Under the pieces are notes generated by a model. It had not been told where the DNA came from, did no database searches, and saw only the letters and a program-made list of their open reading frames with translations. Positions 62,641-64,000 of a DNA stretch of 64,000 nt are shown here, piece by piece. The stretch is from Aulostomus chinensis (lineage: Eukaryota > Chordata > Actinopteri > Syngnathiformes > Aulostomidae), in assembly GCA_037954235.1 (NCBI GenBank), contig JBBMOA010000002.1:6941551-7005550 (forward strand). Direction: 5' to 3'. How positions within the stretch are numbered: position 1 is the first letter of the stretch; the number at the start of each line of letters is the position of its first letter. Both the position numbers and the translations under genes were made by a program.

Positions 62641-63933
62641 ATTTGTGACCTGTGACACAAAACAGCCATTACTGTTGTTCAAAGTGAGTTTTCAGTCAAG
62701 TTTCAACCTGAAAGCATAGAAAGATTTATAAACTTGAAGTTACAGCTTGATTTCAGTGAGTTTTCTTCAAAATACAGGAGTTCTGCATGAAGTGTTCATT
62801 TTGGACTTCTCTGGCCGAGAAAACGCGATTTGTGACCAGTGATACAAAAATGCCATAACTTTTCTTCAAAGTGAGTTTTCAGTCAAGTTTCGACCTGAAA
62901 GCATAGAAAGATGCATAAACTTGAAGTTACAGGTGGATTTCAGTGAGTTTTCCTCAAAATAAAGGAGTTCTGCATGAAGTGTTCATTTTGGCCTTCTCTC
63001 GCTGAGAAAACACTATTTGTGACCTGTGACACAAAACAGCCATTACTGTTGTTCAAAGTGAGTTTTCAGTCAAGTTTCAACCTGAAAGCATAGAAAGATG
63101 CATCAACTTGAAGTTACAGGTAGATTTCAGTGAGTTTTCATCAAAATACAGGAGTTCTGCATGAAGTGTTCATTTTGGCCTTCTCTCGCTGAGAAAACGC
63201 TATTTGTGACCTGTGATACAAAAATGTCATAACTTTTGTTCAAAGTGAGTTTTCAGTCAAGTTTCAACCTGAAAGCATAGAAAGATGCATAAACTTGAAG
63301 TTACAGGTGGATTTTAGTGAGTTTTCATCAAAATACAGGAGTTCTGCACGAAGTGTTCATTTTGGCCTTCTCTTGCTGAGAAAACACTATTTGTGACCTG
63401 TGATACAAAAATGCCATAACTTTTGTTCAAAGTGAGTTTTCAGTCAAGTTTCAACCTGAAAGCATAGAAAGATGCATAAACTTGAAGTTACAGGTGGATG
63501 ACAGTGAGATTTCATTAAAATACAGGAGTTCTGCACGAAGTGTTCATTTTGGCCTTCTCTCGCTGAGAAAACACTATTTGTGACCTGTGATACAAAAATG
63601 CCATAACTTTTCTTCAAAGTGAGTTTTCAGTCAAGTTTCAACCTGAAAGCATAGAAAGATGCATACATTTGAAGTTACAGGTGGATTTTAGTGAGTTTTC
63701 ATCAAAATACAGGAGTTCTGCATGAAGTGTTCATTTTGGCCTTCTCTCGCTGAGAAAACACTATTTGTGACCTGTGATACAAAAATGCCATAACTTTTGT
63801 TCAAAGTGAGTTTTCAGTCAAGTTTCAACCTGAAAGCATAGAAAGATGCATAAACTTGAAGTTACAGGTGGATCACAGTGAGTTTTCATTAAAATACAGG
63901 AGTTCTGCACGAAGTGTTCATTTTGGCCTTCTC

Positions 63934-64000
63934 TCGCTGAGAAAACACTATTTGTGACCTGTGATACAAAAATGCCATAACTTTTCTTCAAAGTGAGTTT
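63934..64000 (+). repeat. Partial last monomer, cut by the window edge
   Basis: The first 67 bases of an ordinary monomer (acactatttgtg, gatacaaaaatgcc) run to the end of the window. The array clearly continues beyond it. Confidence 0.97.

Larger units (their letters stand above)
1..64000 (+). repeat. Satellite DNA array, 187 bp monomer, 342 complete copies plus a partial
   Basis: The motif tcgctgag (or a close variant) recurs at 1, 188, 375, 562 and onward to 63934, a 187 bp step throughout. All copies are head-to-tail on one strand. Net length is 21 bases short of 342 x 187, and 27 off-length monomers account for exactly those 21 bases, so nothing larger has been inserted or lost except in whole-monomer steps. 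A typical monomer has 68 G or C in 187 (about 36%). No gene, transposon, RNA gene or unique spacer is visible, and both window ends lie inside the array. Arrays like this normally form centromeric or pericentromeric heterochromatin in eukaryotes; that role is inferred, not shown. The family and species are not identified. Confidence 0.98.

Noticed and set aside
1..64000. CRISPR array
   Set aside because: The unit is repeated across its full 187 bp with no variable spacers, there are no cas genes, and the scale and composition are those of a eukaryotic satellite.
1..64000. Primate alpha satellite
   Set aside because: The first 30 bases weakly recall the alphoid ctcagaaa and tttgtgat segment, but the unit is 187 rather than 171 bp, the rest does not match what I recall of alphoid sequence, and no CENP-B box is present. 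A database search would settle the family.
1..64000. Transposable element or viral insertion within the array
   Set aside because: The monomer register is unbroken and all length change is accounted for by single-base indels and one three-base deletion.
1..64000. Simple alternating dimer structure (cagcttg type with caggtgg type)
   Set aside because: The two types often follow one another, but runs of two or three of the same type are common from the first monomers on, so there is no fixed dimer.

Overview
The whole window is a single, uninterrupted tandem array of an AT-rich satellite DNA with a 187 bp monomer. It holds 342 complete monomers (1-63933) plus a 67 bp start of the next one (63934-64000). 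Every monomer is in the same orientation, and no unique flank, transposon, gene, RNA gene or inversion interrupts the array. The length bookkeeping closes: 342 x 187 = 63954, the array is 63933, and the 21 missing bases are explained by 27 monomers of 184, 186 or 188 bp that I located. A typical monomer is about 36% G+C.

This is eukaryotic heterochromatin of centromeric or pericentromeric type. That follows from the long homogeneous array, a unit close to nucleosome-plus-linker length, and local higher-order repeats. I cannot name the species or the satellite family from sequence alone. Three frequent variant sites are CpG versus TpG or CpA, which fits a genome with germline cytosine methylation (vertebrate-like or plant-like), but this is an inference.

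Layout. 1-11000: monomers rich in a variant with catgactttt and aaggtccaacc, with 10-mer (1870 bp) and about 12.7-mer (shift 4675 bp) duplications. 11000-16000: a 16/17-mer duplication and a tandem 3-mer (561 bp). 16000-20000: mixed monomers, including a 188 bp unit at 16642 and a 184 bp unit at 19822. 20000-34400: a 23-monomer higher-order repeat (about 4.3 kb) in three diverged copies, edited by whole-monomer gains and losses, plus a 4-mer tandem duplication. 34000-37500: another 4-mer duplication and mixed monomers. 37500-62650: a domain marked by 13 copies of a distinctive 186 bp monomer, with 5-mer, 7-mer, 10-mer and 14-mer duplications and a block repeated 17752 bp away. 58960-60460: a third 4-mer duplication. 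The right edge continues in array.

There is no protein-coding gene I can support. The only open frames of note (60 codons, GTG start) are by-products of a one-base deletion in the 186 bp monomer class. The biology here is repeat evolution: unequal exchange, hybrid monomers with exact one-monomer losses, nested higher-order repeats, and a dyad-rich core in each monomer.
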